From Tamarix chinensis (lineage: Eukaryota > Streptophyta > Magnoliopsida > Caryophyllales > Tamaricaceae), in NCBI GenBank assembly GCA_030549775.1, contig CM060175.1:15329212-15393211 (forward strand): DNA of 64,000 bases, given 5' to 3'. The notes under the pieces were generated by a model. It was given only the letters and a program-made list of their open reading frames with translations, was not told where the DNA came from and made no database searches. This document shows positions 25,543-36,606 of this stretch, piece by piece. Position 1 is the first letter of the stretch. The number at the start of each line of letters is the position of its first letter. The position numbers were made by a program, and so were the translations under genes.

Positions 25543-26292
25543 AGTGATCTATTTGTTCTTGTGTTATTAGGATCGAACTTTTGTTATATGTTTGGCTGGT
25601 CTTTAATGGTCAAATTGAATTGTAATAACTAGATTCTAGTGTCAATTAATTTATGAGCCTAGTTTTGTGGTCCTCTTTTATTGATGATTGATGTCCACCG
25701 AGCTTCATAGCTCCATTGAAGCAATTGATTAGAAGAACACCTTGTTCGGTTGAGATAGTCGAAAGTTAGTTTTGAAGACCTCTTCAAATTGCAATTGATT
25801 TGATTCTCTATTTCTTTTCAATAGATTATTTAGGCTAGTTTTATGTTAATGTTTATTAACCTATTATTTGGATTGATTAGATTTATATTGTAAAAGGAAT
25901 CAAATTTAACTATTTTATAGGTTTTTAGCAATTTGTTTAGTACATGTTAATTTTTAATTGATGTATACTATAAGTTATACAATATAAATGTAAAAATAAT
26001 AAATTTTTAATGAGAATATTTATTAGATTTGATAAATTGAAAATGATCATTCCTTAATGAAAATAAAATAGTTATTCCTAAACCAAAAACAACCTAAACA
26101 CCTTAAGGCCACATTGAAATTATTAACTACTAGTAAAATGACAAGTTGAGGGGTAAAAATAATAATAATCAAATAATCAAATTATTCCCTTATGAATGAC
26201 TCTAAGTGTGGTTTTTCTCCATCTTAACCATAAATTTTGGATGATGTAATATACTACCTCCTATTTAATATAAATATCATTTTAGAATTTTA

Positions 26293-26293
26293 C

Positions 26294-26383
<90 letters not shown>
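26293..26383. repeat. (ACAT)n(AT)n compound microsatellite
   Basis: About nine ACAT/CATA units run directly into about 28 AT units. A slippage-prone tract; length is likely variable between individuals. Confidence 0.9.
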
Positions 26384-26387
<4 letters not shown>

Positions 26388-27091
26388 TAATATGCCTTAT
26401 TAAATACTTTCAACTTTAGTCATAAAGCTAATTAATTATGAAAAAAAAATGTCACTTATTTTGAATAAAAATATTCCTAGTAAAATGACATTTATTTTAA
26501 ATAAAATTAATTTTATTAAAATGACCCTTATTTAGAATAAGATCTAGTATTTTTTTTTACAAACTTTATAAACAACCCGTACTTTTTATTTCAATTTGTT
26601 ATAAAATAACATCAAAAAAATAAATTAATGTTGAAAAATGTATTCATAAGTGTCAATATACACAATTTCATATTTTAAATTAATTTATCAAACAAACCCA
26701 CTGCAAAATCTAGCAATTTGTATTTCTTTTAAGCTACAATCAAGATATAGGCTTCTTTTGGTAAACAATCTTGTAAAGAGCTTTTAGACTTCATCAACCG
26801 TCTAATATAAATATATGATAATTTTTTTTCAAATTAATGGTTTGGGGTAAAAGAAGTTTAAAATAGAATATTTTGGATTAATTTACTAAAAATTAACTTT
26901 TTAAAAGTTATTTGTATAAATCTTCAATGTGTTAAAAATTGTCACTATCAAAAAGGTATTATTATCTTTTGGTTAAGTCAAATAATGTAACATGATAAAC
27001 AAACTAATCTCTAATTCAATATGATAGATGTCATAGGTTGCTTGCTAATTATCAAATTGAATCATGGTGTTAAAGTAATTGTGTTGTTAAA

Positions 27092-27100
<9 letters not shown>

Positions 27101-27122
<22 letters not shown>
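27101..27122. repeat. (TA)n microsatellite
   Basis: About eleven TA units preceded by GTGTGTG and followed by ACACACACA, so the flanks can pair as a hairpin. Confidence 0.8.
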
Positions 27123-27123
<1 letters not shown>

Positions 27124-27325
27124 GATACACACACATGTTAATTATTTTCTATAAATTTATTTTTATAACAAATTTTATTTTTAAAGTTATAAACTGTATA
27201 GTATGACTCTAATTTTCTTCTTTTCACTTATGTTATACATCAGCATCACAATGTTTTTTCTGTGTATATGTGAAGTTAGTTTAATGTTAACATTGTACTT
27301 GATTTTATAGTATAGGCTTTAGATT

Positions 27326-27330
27326 AGTTG
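27326..27330. repeat. Target-site duplication AGTTG of LTR C (left)
   Basis: AGTTG immediately before TGAAATG; the partner is at 36602-36606. Confidence 0.9.
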
Positions 27331-28220
27331 TGAAATGTCTCGGAATTATTTATTTTAGGAAATATAATTAAATGAAGTTTTATAAAGAAATTAATTAAAT
27401 TATTTTATTTGGAATAGAAAAGATTTAACTAGGGAAAATTAATAATATTTTGTAAATATTTTTATGAAGGGAAAATTAGGCTTTTTGCAAATTAAAAAGG
27501 GATTTAAGAGAAATATTTTTTAAGACCTAAATTGGTCTAAAAAGAAATGTAATATTATTTTTATTAAATATTTTATCCTTATTATCCAAAATATTCTAAT
27601 TTATTTATTTACCCCAAACCACCACAATTCCCCTTTTCCTTTTTTCATTCCTTCTTTCTCTTTCTTTTCTTCCTTTTTTTCTTTTTCTACCCTCCCCCGA
27701 TTTGGGCCTAGCGCGGCCCACTTTCCTTCCTTCTTTTTCTTCTTCTACCGCGGCCACACCCGTTTGCTTCTTTCTTCTTTCCTCAGTAACCAGCGCGTCG
27801 AGTTTCCTCTCTTTCTTCCCTAAAGCACGGCATTTAATTTAAACGCCCTTAACTTTCGCCCGACCATCCGGTTCCTTCTTTTCTTTTCTTTCTTTTTCTT
27901 TCCCTGACCGCCGGCTCATCCCTTCCTTCTTCCTCCTTTCCCCTCCATTGTCGAACCTACAACCTCCATCCCTCGAAAATGGCACCGCTGGCCACACGTG
28001 TCGTGACCGGCCTTTATCCTGCCCATTCTCTTCCCCTTGGCGCACACTTCAATTTGAACTGCCCCACTTCCCTTTTCTTCCCCACGTTTACCCCCATTTT
28101 CCCCTATGAAGGTCGGGCACGATTTGAAATCGTGGTGACCGATCAACACCATAACCACCTCATTTCTCATTGGCTTTGACCTCCTAGTAACCTCCAGAAC
28201 CTGAGCCTACCCTCTACCAT

Positions 28221-28228
28221 TATAAATA
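28221..28228 (+). promoter_or_regulatory. TATA box of LTR C
   Basis: TATAAATA followed by CCCC, 890 bp from the LTR start, in the same position as in LTRs B and D. Confidence 0.7.
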
Positions 28229-29591
28229 CCCCTCTCATGGTCTGAAATCGAGCTTTCTCTTCCCCGAAACCCTAAGTGTAAGTCTGTGCACCACTGCCAC
28301 TTTAGACGCATTTCCTCCACCGTTAGCCAACCCCTCCACCATCTCTGCCTCCCAAACTCTTCCCTGCAACGCCTTCTAGCTAACTAAACCATCCACATCC
28401 TTCGATTCTCCTCACACGGGCCACCATAGTCGTGTAAAGTCCCTTGCTCCACTCGCCATAATTTTTACCCCGAAACCTTAAACCACTGCCCACCACCACA
28501 TCTGCCGCTTCTACCACCTTCTGAACCATTCAAAAACTCCTGCTAATTCTCCTCCACCGACCCATAAACTTCTTTTCTTTTTCTCCTTCCCCCTTCCCTC
28601 TTTTTATTCATTTTTTTCCCTTTTAGATCACTTTTCCGGCCACCTCCGGGCACCACCGCCGGTGCCACCCATCCCCGCCAACTCAAGGTGAAACCCTAGA
28701 CCTTTTCAACACTTTCCTTCGATTTATTGAACATTATTCTATTTATATCCTAATTTTTAATGTTAATTCAGTTTTAATTATTATTATTATAATTATTATT
28801 ATTATGGTTATCAACTGTAACCTAATTGCTAAATTTTGTTGATAGGTTTGAGAATATTCTTGAGTTAGATAAATTATTATTCTCTAATATTAGTTATTTA
28901 ATAGAATTATTACATGTTTACTATTATTATTAGTATAATTATTTATTTAATATTGTAATTATTTATGGGGGGGTCGAAACCTAAAAATTTAATTAGGTCT
29001 CGCACCCTTGCTTCTTATTACTATTATTAGCAATTTTTAACATTATTACTAATTATATCATTATTATTATCTTTATTAACTTTTATATTATAAGTATATA
29101 TAGTATTAATATTATGATTACCATTTTTGAATAGTATCATTATTAAATGGGGTGGTTTTGAAAGCCACTTTATAATTTTAAGATTTACGGTATTATTAAT
29201 ATTAATATTCTACTAATAAGAGTATGACTAATAATATTTTATTATTATTATTATTACTACTACTACCACCACTACTACTAATACTACTACTATTACTAAT
29301 ACTATTTTGGTGAAGGGTAGAAACCCTTATATCACCACTCATTTTGAATGAAAATAATAATTTATTTATATTTTTAAGCAATATGTTGTATAGTTAATTA
29401 GTGCATAATGTTTTGTTAATTAAAAATCAAGTCTTATAATAAGTTAGGGAATAATAAAATTTTAGAAGGGAGCCTAATCCTAGTATATTTTTATATAATA
29501 GGTGAACCCAATCAAATTCCTCAAGTGGAATAGGAGCGTGCACCAAGACCAGTGACAATTTAGGTAAGGGGTGCTAAGGCCATATCTGTAC

Positions 29592-29594
29592 TAT
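29592..29594. repeat. Target-site duplication TAT of the CACTA element (left)
   Basis: TAT precedes CACTACTACGG and recurs at 34643-34645. A 3-bp duplication is diagnostic of CACTA (En/Spm) elements. Confidence 0.85.
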
Positions 29595-29614
29595 CACTAC
29601 TACGGAAACAGGAA

Positions 29615-29910
29615 ATAATAACGGGACATTAATAACGGTGGTTCGAAAACTGTCGTCAAATGCATGAAAATTAATGCGCGGGAAGTTTTAATAACGGTTT
29701 TAGGTAATAACTGTTATTAAAAGTGCAAGGTGAAATTTTGCACGGGAATTTTAATAACGGTTGACGTAAAACCGTTATTAAAACATGATTTAATAACGGT
29801 TCAAACAAGAACCGTTGTAAAAATTGGCAAGGTTTTAATAACGGTTCCTGTAAGAACCGTTATTAAATCATGTTTTAATAACGGTTCTTATAGGAACCGT
29901 TATTAAAAGT
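29615..29910. repeat. Left subterminal repeats of the CACTA element
   Basis: AATAACGGTT or its complement occurs about ten times. Around 29840-29900 neighbouring copies form long near-perfect inverted repeats (AACGGTTCCTGTAAGAACCG, then a mirrored copy), so the single strand could fold strongly. Confidence 0.85.
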
Positions 29911-29929
29911 TCCTTTTATTTCGTTCTCT

Positions 29930-30180
29930 TATGTTTCGTGCCAAAAATTTCAGACTTTGCCGCTTCCCTCTCGTACTCTCTTTCTCTTGCGAACCCTTGC
30001 ACCTCCACTCCGGCTCCTATGAATTAAGGGAAACCGTCGCACCACCATCTCTCCACCACCCCTCTTCCATTCTTGCGAACGTAGCCAGCATTTGTACCTT
30101 CGTCATTGCCGTTCTCAACTTGTACGTCGTCGCTCCCTTTACATATGTGTTTTTCTTCCTTCATTACTTAATTTGTCTCT
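29930..30180 (+). other. G+C-rich, transcript-like segment inside the CACTA element
   Basis: A compositional island with CCACCACC and CTTGCG text lies directly inside the left subterminal repeats. It contains an open frame of 84 codons (29931-30185) that I do not recognise. It looks like a 5' untranslated region or first exon of the original CACTA gene, or a captured host exon. Confidence 0.35.
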
Positions 30181-30643
30181 ACTGATATGTATAAATATAT
30201 ATAAATGCATGCCTGTTGCACCGAAGAGGTTGTGTTTGATGTGCTGTTCGAAAATCTGTTGTTTGATGTGTTGGTGAAAATTTTTGATGTGGCCTTTTTT
30301 GATTGTGGCCGGCCGAGACCTTAATTTATATATACATATAAATGTGTTTATAATCTATTTTATAAAAATATGTATTATTATTTTAAGAGAATCCACAAGC
30401 CTAAAATATATATTATTATCATAAGATATGTATGTTCTAAGTATAAAATTAAGGTGTATATATTTTTTTAGCACTCACATTATTATGCAGATTATGTGTA
30501 TTTATATGCTTTTTTTAATATATATTTTGTATGACGTGTATTTATATTCCGTAAAATGTGTGTTTATATGTGTTCTATTATATGTATATATATTTATAAT
30601 ATATTTATATATAAGATGTGTATATATAATCTAAAATAATTGT

Positions 30644-30698
30644 GGTTAGGGTTAGGGTTGGGGTTAGGGGGAGGGTTAGTGTTAGGGTTAGGGTTAGC
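30644..30698 (+). repeat. Interstitial TTAGGG-type telomeric repeats, imperfect
   Basis: About nine TTAGGG units with variants (TTGGGG, TTAGGGGGAGGG, TTAGTG) inside the CACTA element. Confidence 0.8.
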
Positions 30699-30770
30699 TA
30701 TAGGTTTAGGATCATTATCTTATGAGGTTTAGTGTTATTTTTTATTATAATTAATTAGGGTTAATTATTG

Positions 30771-30794
30771 TTAGGGTTAGGGTTAGGGTTAGGG
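30771..30794 (+). repeat. Interstitial (TTAGGG)4
   Basis: Four perfect TTAGGG units. The unit is six bases, not the seven-base TTTAGGG of most plants. Confidence 0.85.
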
Positions 30795-31460
30795 TTTATC
30801 GTTTATTATACTAAATATAAACTAGGGCTATAGGGAAAAATCCTAAGGATAAGGGTATTGTGCATGGGGAAAAGTTGAGGAGGTTGGTTGGGCATCGGTG
30901 TTGTGATAAAAATTAAATAGAGATAAATAATTTTGTATAATAATAATAATAATAATCATATAGGATTTGTTAGGTTGTACTATATATATATATATATATA
31001 TTATCTTATTAATATCTACTTGATTTTACTATGCGTAGCTTGAATGATTTGATGATAGTTTGATGTTTAGCCAGTTTGTTAAATATATAACTAAAGATTA
31101 TGTCCTTATTTTAAATAGTTTGATGTTGTTAGGTTTACATAGTTGGTTATGATCTGGTAGAATATATTTATGATTTGTCTAGCTAGTTGAAGATCAGTTT
31201 ACATATTGTGTAATTTAGATCCTTTCGAGAACAACCTTGATGATAAGATTTAGTGGTTCTCATTTGTAGGTAGTTAGATGACATACCCTCCACTGTATTT
31301 TCATATGGCGCCACATACAGATGTACGCACTCATGTGATATGGTTATATGACGAGCTATGTCATTTTTACGCGAGTGGCTCATCCTATCACCCCTTCCAT
31401 TTCAGATCTTATCACCTTCTGTTGACCTTGTCTTAGATAGAGCCATGGGCATCGGCTATG

Positions 31461-31482
31461 TCTTTTCGATATTTTTCCATTA
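31461..31482 (+). repeat. 22-bp direct repeat flanking the captured LTR piece (left)
   Basis: It starts TCTTTTCGATATTTTTCC and is identical over 22 bases to 33840-33861. AGCCATG occurs shortly upstream of both copies. Confidence 0.8.
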
Positions 31483-33839
31483 TGTTTGGGTCAACCAATT
31501 GACTGGTTAGTTTTCTACCCTAGTAGTCTTAGCCTCGAGTTAGACACATTGACTGCTATAACAAAACTGATTGACTAGCTCTCAAAATAGTTGACTAGTA
31601 AGGTTGATTGATCGACTAGTTCCCCAACACTAGGAAGGTTGATAGTGCCCTAACCGATCTATTGGTTTATGGAACCAATCTACTTGTCAGCGAGACCATC
31701 GACTGCTCTCAGCTTGTTTTGTTTTTCTTACCTATTTCTTCCCGAATAAGATGTTTTGAGTTTTCTCATGCTTCGATAATGGCTTAAGATGCTAGTAGCC
31801 ATGAATTTACTAGGAGTAATGAAGTTTAAATAGTGGATTAAAGTCATTAAAGAGGAATTTAGTTTAGTTGACCAATGTTTTACCTTCATTTGGGCCTTTT
31901 TTATGACTATAAAATGAATAGATGATTAAATGACTAAAAATGGATTCTTCCTATGGATAATATTGAAGTAATGAATCAAAATAATGGAAAATAAACCTTT
32001 AATGACTTATATCATGGCCTTAAAATGAAAACCTTGTATGTGAAATGACATAGCAAATATAGAAGAAGATAGCATGAACATGTAGGGTGGCCTTGAGTTG
32101 ACCTTATCTATAACCAGTAACTTTCACTTAGTTGTTAAAATAAATGGATAAATAGTTATGAGTTAGGTTTGGACTCTATTTGACCTCTAATTAGACCTTC
32201 ACCTTTAGCCTTAAGAAATTGATTGAAACATCTTTAAATGAATGGTAAAACTATGGATTAAGTAATGAACTATGACTTTAACCTTAGCATGACCTAAACT
32301 TGCATTATGAACAAAGGGAATAAATGGAAACTCAATTGTTGGCTTGGAAATTTATGGATGATATTAACATTATATAATTCCACCTTTTGGCATAATTGAT
32401 CGAGTACTAAGATAATCACTTGAAGATACCTTAAATGGGAGAACTGAATGGTGTGAGAACCTTATATTGGTGTATTAAATTGAAAATGCTTATTCCTTTC
32501 TGTGATATTATTTTGGGCCTTTATGTGGGCCAAGATTGATGTGCACCAGGTTTCTTTGGCATGAGTCAGGACTTTATGTCCACTTATTTGGTCTGACTTC
32601 CATTGTATTGAGAGACCGTAGTGAATAATCTCACCTATTTCTCAATAACTTGGGATAAAAGAATTATATACTCACCTTTTTCTCACCTTGGAGTAAAATA
32701 ATTACATGTTCACCTATTTCTCAATAAATTGGAGTAAAATAATTATATGCGCACCTATTGCTCAATGATTTTGTAAAGGAATTATACTTTTACCTAACAA
32801 AAAATAATGAAAGCAATGAGATCCAAGGAGATAGTAATTATCCTAATCTTATTGTTTGATTATGGTTATTTTATTAACGCAATAATTTCTTTGCTCTACA
32901 AGTACTTAAAGAGCTCATGCCTCACTAAAGTTATGAATATATAGTACAAATCACATTTACTTTCCTTAAATTCAATGTCGATAATATGTTTCTCTTGAAT
33001 ACCTATTGTGGTACATTTTTATGTTCCATAATGTTTCCATGAATTATCGCATGATCTATTGCTCTTAAAAACATGACCTATTGAAGATTCTATGGTTGGG
33101 ATGTCATATATGTGACCTTGATTTCCTATTGCCTTTCAATTTATACTCTAAACACTGTTGGGTGGGTAATCTAAGTAATCCATATTCTTTAGGAAGACAA
33201 CATGCATGTTAAAATCTATATACCCTTATTAGCTGGCATGATTATAACGAAGCATTTTTTCTTGGATCCAAATATATCTTGTATGACTTATGCGATTGTA
33301 CATGAATGACATAGTAGGAAATTTGCATGCACATTTCTGTAAGTTGTACTTTGAGTATGTTGTATCGGTCTTGTTTGTATAAGGATCTACATGATGGTGG
33401 TATATTAGTTAGCTCAATACGAATGCATATTGATGGGGTTGTTGTTGCAATCATTTGCTTAATCCCATAAGTAGGAGGTTTGATCTTAGCTTCCTAAGGA
33501 CAACCAGTGAGTGGCCCATCCTCCTCTCAGCATAGTTGGGTTATTGAGCATAGGCATTCTTGGAGACTAGTCTTTGTGGTGCTTGAGCGAACAAGGAGTA
33601 TCATGCCGGAATTGATTTATTTTAGTTAAGAATTTTCTTCCAATATTTCTTGTATGAATTTTGGGCCTATGTAGCCTTGGGTTGTAATCACTGATTTTTC
33701 TTATCTTCAAATGTTTTCTTGTGCTCTCTAGTTTTCTCTTGTGTTTAATTGGTTAGATACTTAGCCTTGTGTCTAATGTGAGGTAGGTGGTGAGACACCT
33801 ATTTTATGTTAGATACAATGGTCCAAGCCATGTATGTTT
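31483..33839 (+). mobile_element. LTR fragment carried inside the CACTA element
   Basis: It is collinear with the minus strand of the LTR at 62120-64000 over about 1.7-2 kb. Shared landmarks include AACTTTCACTTAG (32110 here), GACTTTATGTCCA (32570) with GAGAGACC just after it, CCAGTGAGTGGCC (33505) and GGTTAGATACTTA (33750), in the same order and similar spacing. The 3' terminus of that LTR (62120-62230) is missing here, and identical 22-bp repeats flank the piece. It was therefore captured or inserted as a fragment, not as a complete LTR with target duplication. Confidence 0.75.
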
Positions 33840-33861
33840 TCTTTTCGATATTTTTCCATTA
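33840..33861 (+). repeat. 22-bp direct repeat flanking the captured LTR piece (right)
   Basis: Identical to 31461-31482; see that entry. Confidence 0.8.
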
Positions 33862-33939
33862 ATGAATCATGACATATATGTTTGGTACTTGACGTAAGTG
33901 CTAACTGTATATTAATCAAAACTTGGGATTTGTAGTTTT

Positions 33940-34050
33940 TCACCAATGATTATGCACAAGGCCAGCAATACAATGTTGAAGAAATTGATGAAGTGAGAGA
34001 GCAATGGGCCAAGCATGTGCACTCATTCATTCGGTATTAGGTAGAGATCT
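33940..34050 (+). pseudogene. Possible relic of the CACTA second gene (Ulp1-like C-terminus)
   Basis: A short readable stretch gives FTNDYAQGQQYNVEEIDEVR followed by EQWAKHVHSFI. The 'EIDEVRxxWAxxV' pattern resembles the C-terminal end of the Ulp1-type protease domain often encoded by plant CACTA elements. Only about 35 codons survive, so this is tentative. Confidence 0.35.
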
Positions 34051-34344
34051 ATATATTCTACATGCATGTTCAGGTTTGTATTTTTTCTATGTCTTTAAGT
34101 CTTCTAATCTAGATTTATGAACATTTTGCTTTAGGGTGTAGAGCTACCAAGTTGTGGTATGCCTACTAATTTTGATTCTTGAGTATATATGTTCGGTGTA
34201 TTAACAAGGGATTGATTGAAATTATGGTGTGATTGCAGATTTGTTATCAATTGGTGTTGATTTACAATGCAGATTTGGTAATTATTTGAACATACAACTG
34301 TGTATGTGGGCAGGAACAAAACTGCAAAAACTAAAAAAAAAATT

Positions 34345-34625
34345 GGAGTTTTAATAACGGTTCTGATGAAAATCGTTATTAAAACTCCAATTTTTAATAA
34401 CCGTTTTAACAAGAAACGATTTTCATCAGAACAGTTATTAAAAGCTCCTTTTTAACAATGGTTTTTAAGTAAAAATCGTTATTAAATATGAAGTTTACGC
34501 ACATATTTGTGGGTTTTTGTGTATTTTTCATGATGGTTATGAACCGTTATTAAAGATTTAATAACGGGCGATTCAATAACGGTTGAAAACCATTATTAAA
34601 ACTATAAAATAACCATTATTAAAAC
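34345..34625. repeat. Right subterminal repeats of the CACTA element
   Basis: Repeated AATAACGGTT / AACCGTTATT motifs and variants in both orientations, up to the CCGTGGTAGTG terminus. Confidence 0.85.
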
Positions 34626-34642
34626 CCCTTTCCGTGGTAGTG

Positions 34643-34645
34643 TAT
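34643..34645. repeat. Target-site duplication TAT of the CACTA element (right)
   Basis: TAT follows the GTAGTG terminus and matches 29592-29594. Confidence 0.85.
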
Positions 34646-34867
34646 GTGACTTTATGCTATGCATGCCATGTGATATTAATTATAGAGTATTTCGTGTGAA
34701 TATTGTATAATTGTTATTAATACAGTATGATTATGGAGTTGAAGTATGTTGGTATGAATAAATTGTGGCATGAGAATTATGTGCATATTTATGCTATTAT
34801 TATTGTATGGTGTGGCCTTAAGACATGTATGTTAGGTTGGTAAAAAAAATGGTGGGAAGTGTAACAA

Positions 34868-35520
34868 TGTGGTGTTAGGGTTTTGCATGATATGGCATGA
34901 TGTTAGGGTTTTGCATGATATAGCATGGTGTTAGGGTTTTGCATGAAATGGTATGGTGTTTGGGTTTTGCATGAAATAATATGGTGTTAGGGTTTTGCAT
35001 GAAATGGTATGGTGTTAGGGTTTTGCATAATATAACATGGTGTTAGGGTTTTGCATGAAATGGTATGGTGTTTGGGTTTTGCATGAAATAGTATGGTGTT
35101 AGGGTTTTGAATGATATGGCATGGTGTTAGGGTTTTGCATGAAATGGTATGGTGTTTGGGTTTTGCATGAAATGGTATGGTATTAGGGTTTTGCATGAAA
35201 TGGTATGGTGTTAGGGTTTGCATAAAATTGTATGATGTTAGGGTTTGCATGGGAGTGTAGTTTACGTGGAGCTAGGGTTTGCATGGAAGAGTGTTTAACG
35301 TGGAGTTAGAGTTTGCATGGGGACTAGGGTGTGCATGGAAGAGTGGTTTACGTGGAGTTAAGGTTTGCATGGAATTAGGGTTTGCATGGGAGCTAGGGTT
35401 TGCATGGAAGAGTGGTTGGTGTGGAGTTAGTGTTTGCATGGAGTTAGGGTTTATGTGGAGTTAGGGTTTACATGGAATTAGGGTTTTCATGGGAACTAGG
35501 GTTGCATGGAGTTAGTCATG
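34868..35520 (+). repeat. 28-bp tandem array in LTR C (GTGTTAGGGTTTTGCATG)
   Basis: About 13 units of 28 bp (34870-35245) share the core GTGTTAGGGTTTTGCATGAA plus a variable ATGGTAT tail. They grade into looser AGTTAGGGTTTGCATGG units with ACGTGGAG spacers up to 35520. The ORF-like frames at 34987-35250 and 35279-35464 merely read through the repeat. LTR B keeps traces of the same AGGGTTTGCATG core on its minus strand near 20520-20580. Confidence 0.88.
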
Positions 35521-35596
35521 CATGTCTGGGAAAATGTTTATGAATAAAATATTTAAGATACTAATCTCTTAAAGTGGAAGATATTGAGACGGGACC

Positions 35597-35892
35597 AACC
35601 AATCTACCGGTTCGGAATAGTGGTTAGGGTTTTTACCCTATGTGTGACCGATCCACCGATTATAATAGTGAGGGTTCTCAAGCTCAATGAACACAAACCA
35701 GAGTTTTGCTAAAGCACTTAAAAGAAACTCATTACTTACAGTGGAACACCATGCGAGCTGGGGCCAACCGATCCACCGGTTAGGAATAGTGGTTAGGATG
35801 CGTAGTCCTATGTGTCTCTGATCCACCGGCTATAATAGTGGTTAGGGTATGATACCCTATATGCCTCCGATCCACCAGCTATAATAGTGGGG
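35597..35892 (+). repeat. Stem-loop module of LTR C (two blocks)
   Basis: The units contain GATCCACCGGCTATAATAGTGG or close variants, alternating with stem-loops TAGGGTTTTTACCCTA, AGGATGCGTAGTCCT and TAGGGTATGATACCCTA. The last has an 8-bp perfect stem. The blocks (35597-35680 and 35764-35892) are separated by text ending in a CTTACAGTGGAACA-like stretch, which LTRs A and D also have. Confidence 0.85.
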
Positions 35893-36601
35893 GCTTCTGT
35901 ACTCGCATAGATTTCATAAAACGTATGATATGAATCAACTCCCGATCAGAGATTAATTAAGTAATTGAATTGGATTATAAATGGGCCTTTATGTATGTAC
36001 CCGAATGATTGTTCCACATTATGTTATCATGATGGTCTTTATGTCCTTTTATTCTTATGCATGATTTGATGTGTTATATGCCATCCTTAGTACTCGATTA
36101 CCTTACTCAATACGTAGTGTACTGATCACCCGTTTTATGGGTGCTAATCATTCCCATGAGCAGAAGGCCCGTCTGATCTATTGTAGGTAGCAAATATTTA
36201 CTTTGATGCTATCAATGTCTATGGGACATCAGGAGGGACAACGTGATAGCTGGGCTGAATCAATCTCTAGAGTGACGTGGCCGTTTTCCTTTTTAAATTC
36301 ATGATTCATGTTATTTTATTATGTTTGAGTTGTAGAAACAATTTTAATTATGTTATCTAGTTACTGTCTGGAAAACAAATAGCTAGTATTTTGAATTATA
36401 TAAGACCAGCGTGTACTTCGATTTTCCTTTTTATAAGTTTGGATTATTAATAGTGTTTTCTTAGCCTTAGCACTTATTACCGGAACGGTAGGAGTGAACT
36501 GGGCTAGTACTAAGTGTGATGGTAACATTCCCAGAAATTTACGGTTTTAAATTATAAGTATTATGTTTTTTTTTAAATGTGTTAATTTTGGGGGTGTTAC
36601 A

Positions 36602-36606
36602 AGTTG
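36602..36606. repeat. Target-site duplication AGTTG of LTR C (right)
   Basis: AGTTG directly follows the GGGTGTTACA end. Confidence 0.9.

Larger units (their letters stand above)
25543..27325. other. AT-rich spacer with microsatellites
   Basis: No gene seen. It contains the compound (ACAT)n(AT)n tract at 26293-26383 and a (TA)n tract near 27101-27122. Confidence 0.4.
29595..34642. mobile_element. Non-autonomous CACTA (En/Spm) transposon in LTR C
   Basis: The termini are inverted repeats: left CACTACTACGGAAA, right TTTCCGTGGTAGTG (reverse complement CACTACCACGGAAA, one mismatch), with a 3-bp TAT duplication. Subterminal zones (29615-29910 and 34345-34625) are filled with AATAACGGTT repeats in both orientations, the expected transposase-binding sites. 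No TNP2-type transposase frame is present in its 5048 bp, so it would need a helper in trans. The interior holds a G+C-rich transcript-like segment (29930-30180), TTAGGG arrays (30644-30698, 30771-30794), a (TA)n tract near 30979, a 2.4-kb LTR fragment (about 31483-33839) and a possible protease-gene relic near 33950. It is younger than LTR C. Confidence 0.9.
27331..36601 (+). mobile_element. Solo LTR C (interrupted by a CACTA element)
   Basis: It begins TGAAATGTCTCGGAATTATT and ends TTTTGGGGGTGTTACA, flanked by a perfect AGTTG duplication. Removing the CACTA element (29595-34642) and one TAT copy leaves about 4.2 kb, the same size class as D and A. Order: pyrimidine-rich, G+C-rich upstream zone (27620-28690) with TATAAATA at 28221; ATT-rich tract (28780-29300); a conserved segment 'GTGCACCAAGACC' (29539), which matches LTR D's GTGCTCCAAGACCGG; the CACTA insertion; a 28-bp array (34868-35520); two stem-loop blocks (35597-35892); and the conserved 3' end (36460-36601). 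No gag-pol. The short frames in the G+C-rich zone are artefacts. Confidence 0.87.

Noticed and set aside
14842..25547. AGTGA pair as the target duplication of LTR E
   Set aside because: A 5-base match at an arbitrary position is likely by chance, and 14847 does not look like an LTR end in the middle of a compositionally uniform zone. Kept only as a weak candidate.
26237..27206. Tyr/Ile-rich small frames around (TA)n and (ACAT)n, also at 47425-48153
   Set aside because: Products of microsatellites.
34987..35464. Frames with repeating HAKPKHH-like or CMELGFAW-like peptides
   Set aside because: Read-through of the 28-bp array. The unit is not a multiple of three and the sister LTRs lack these frames.
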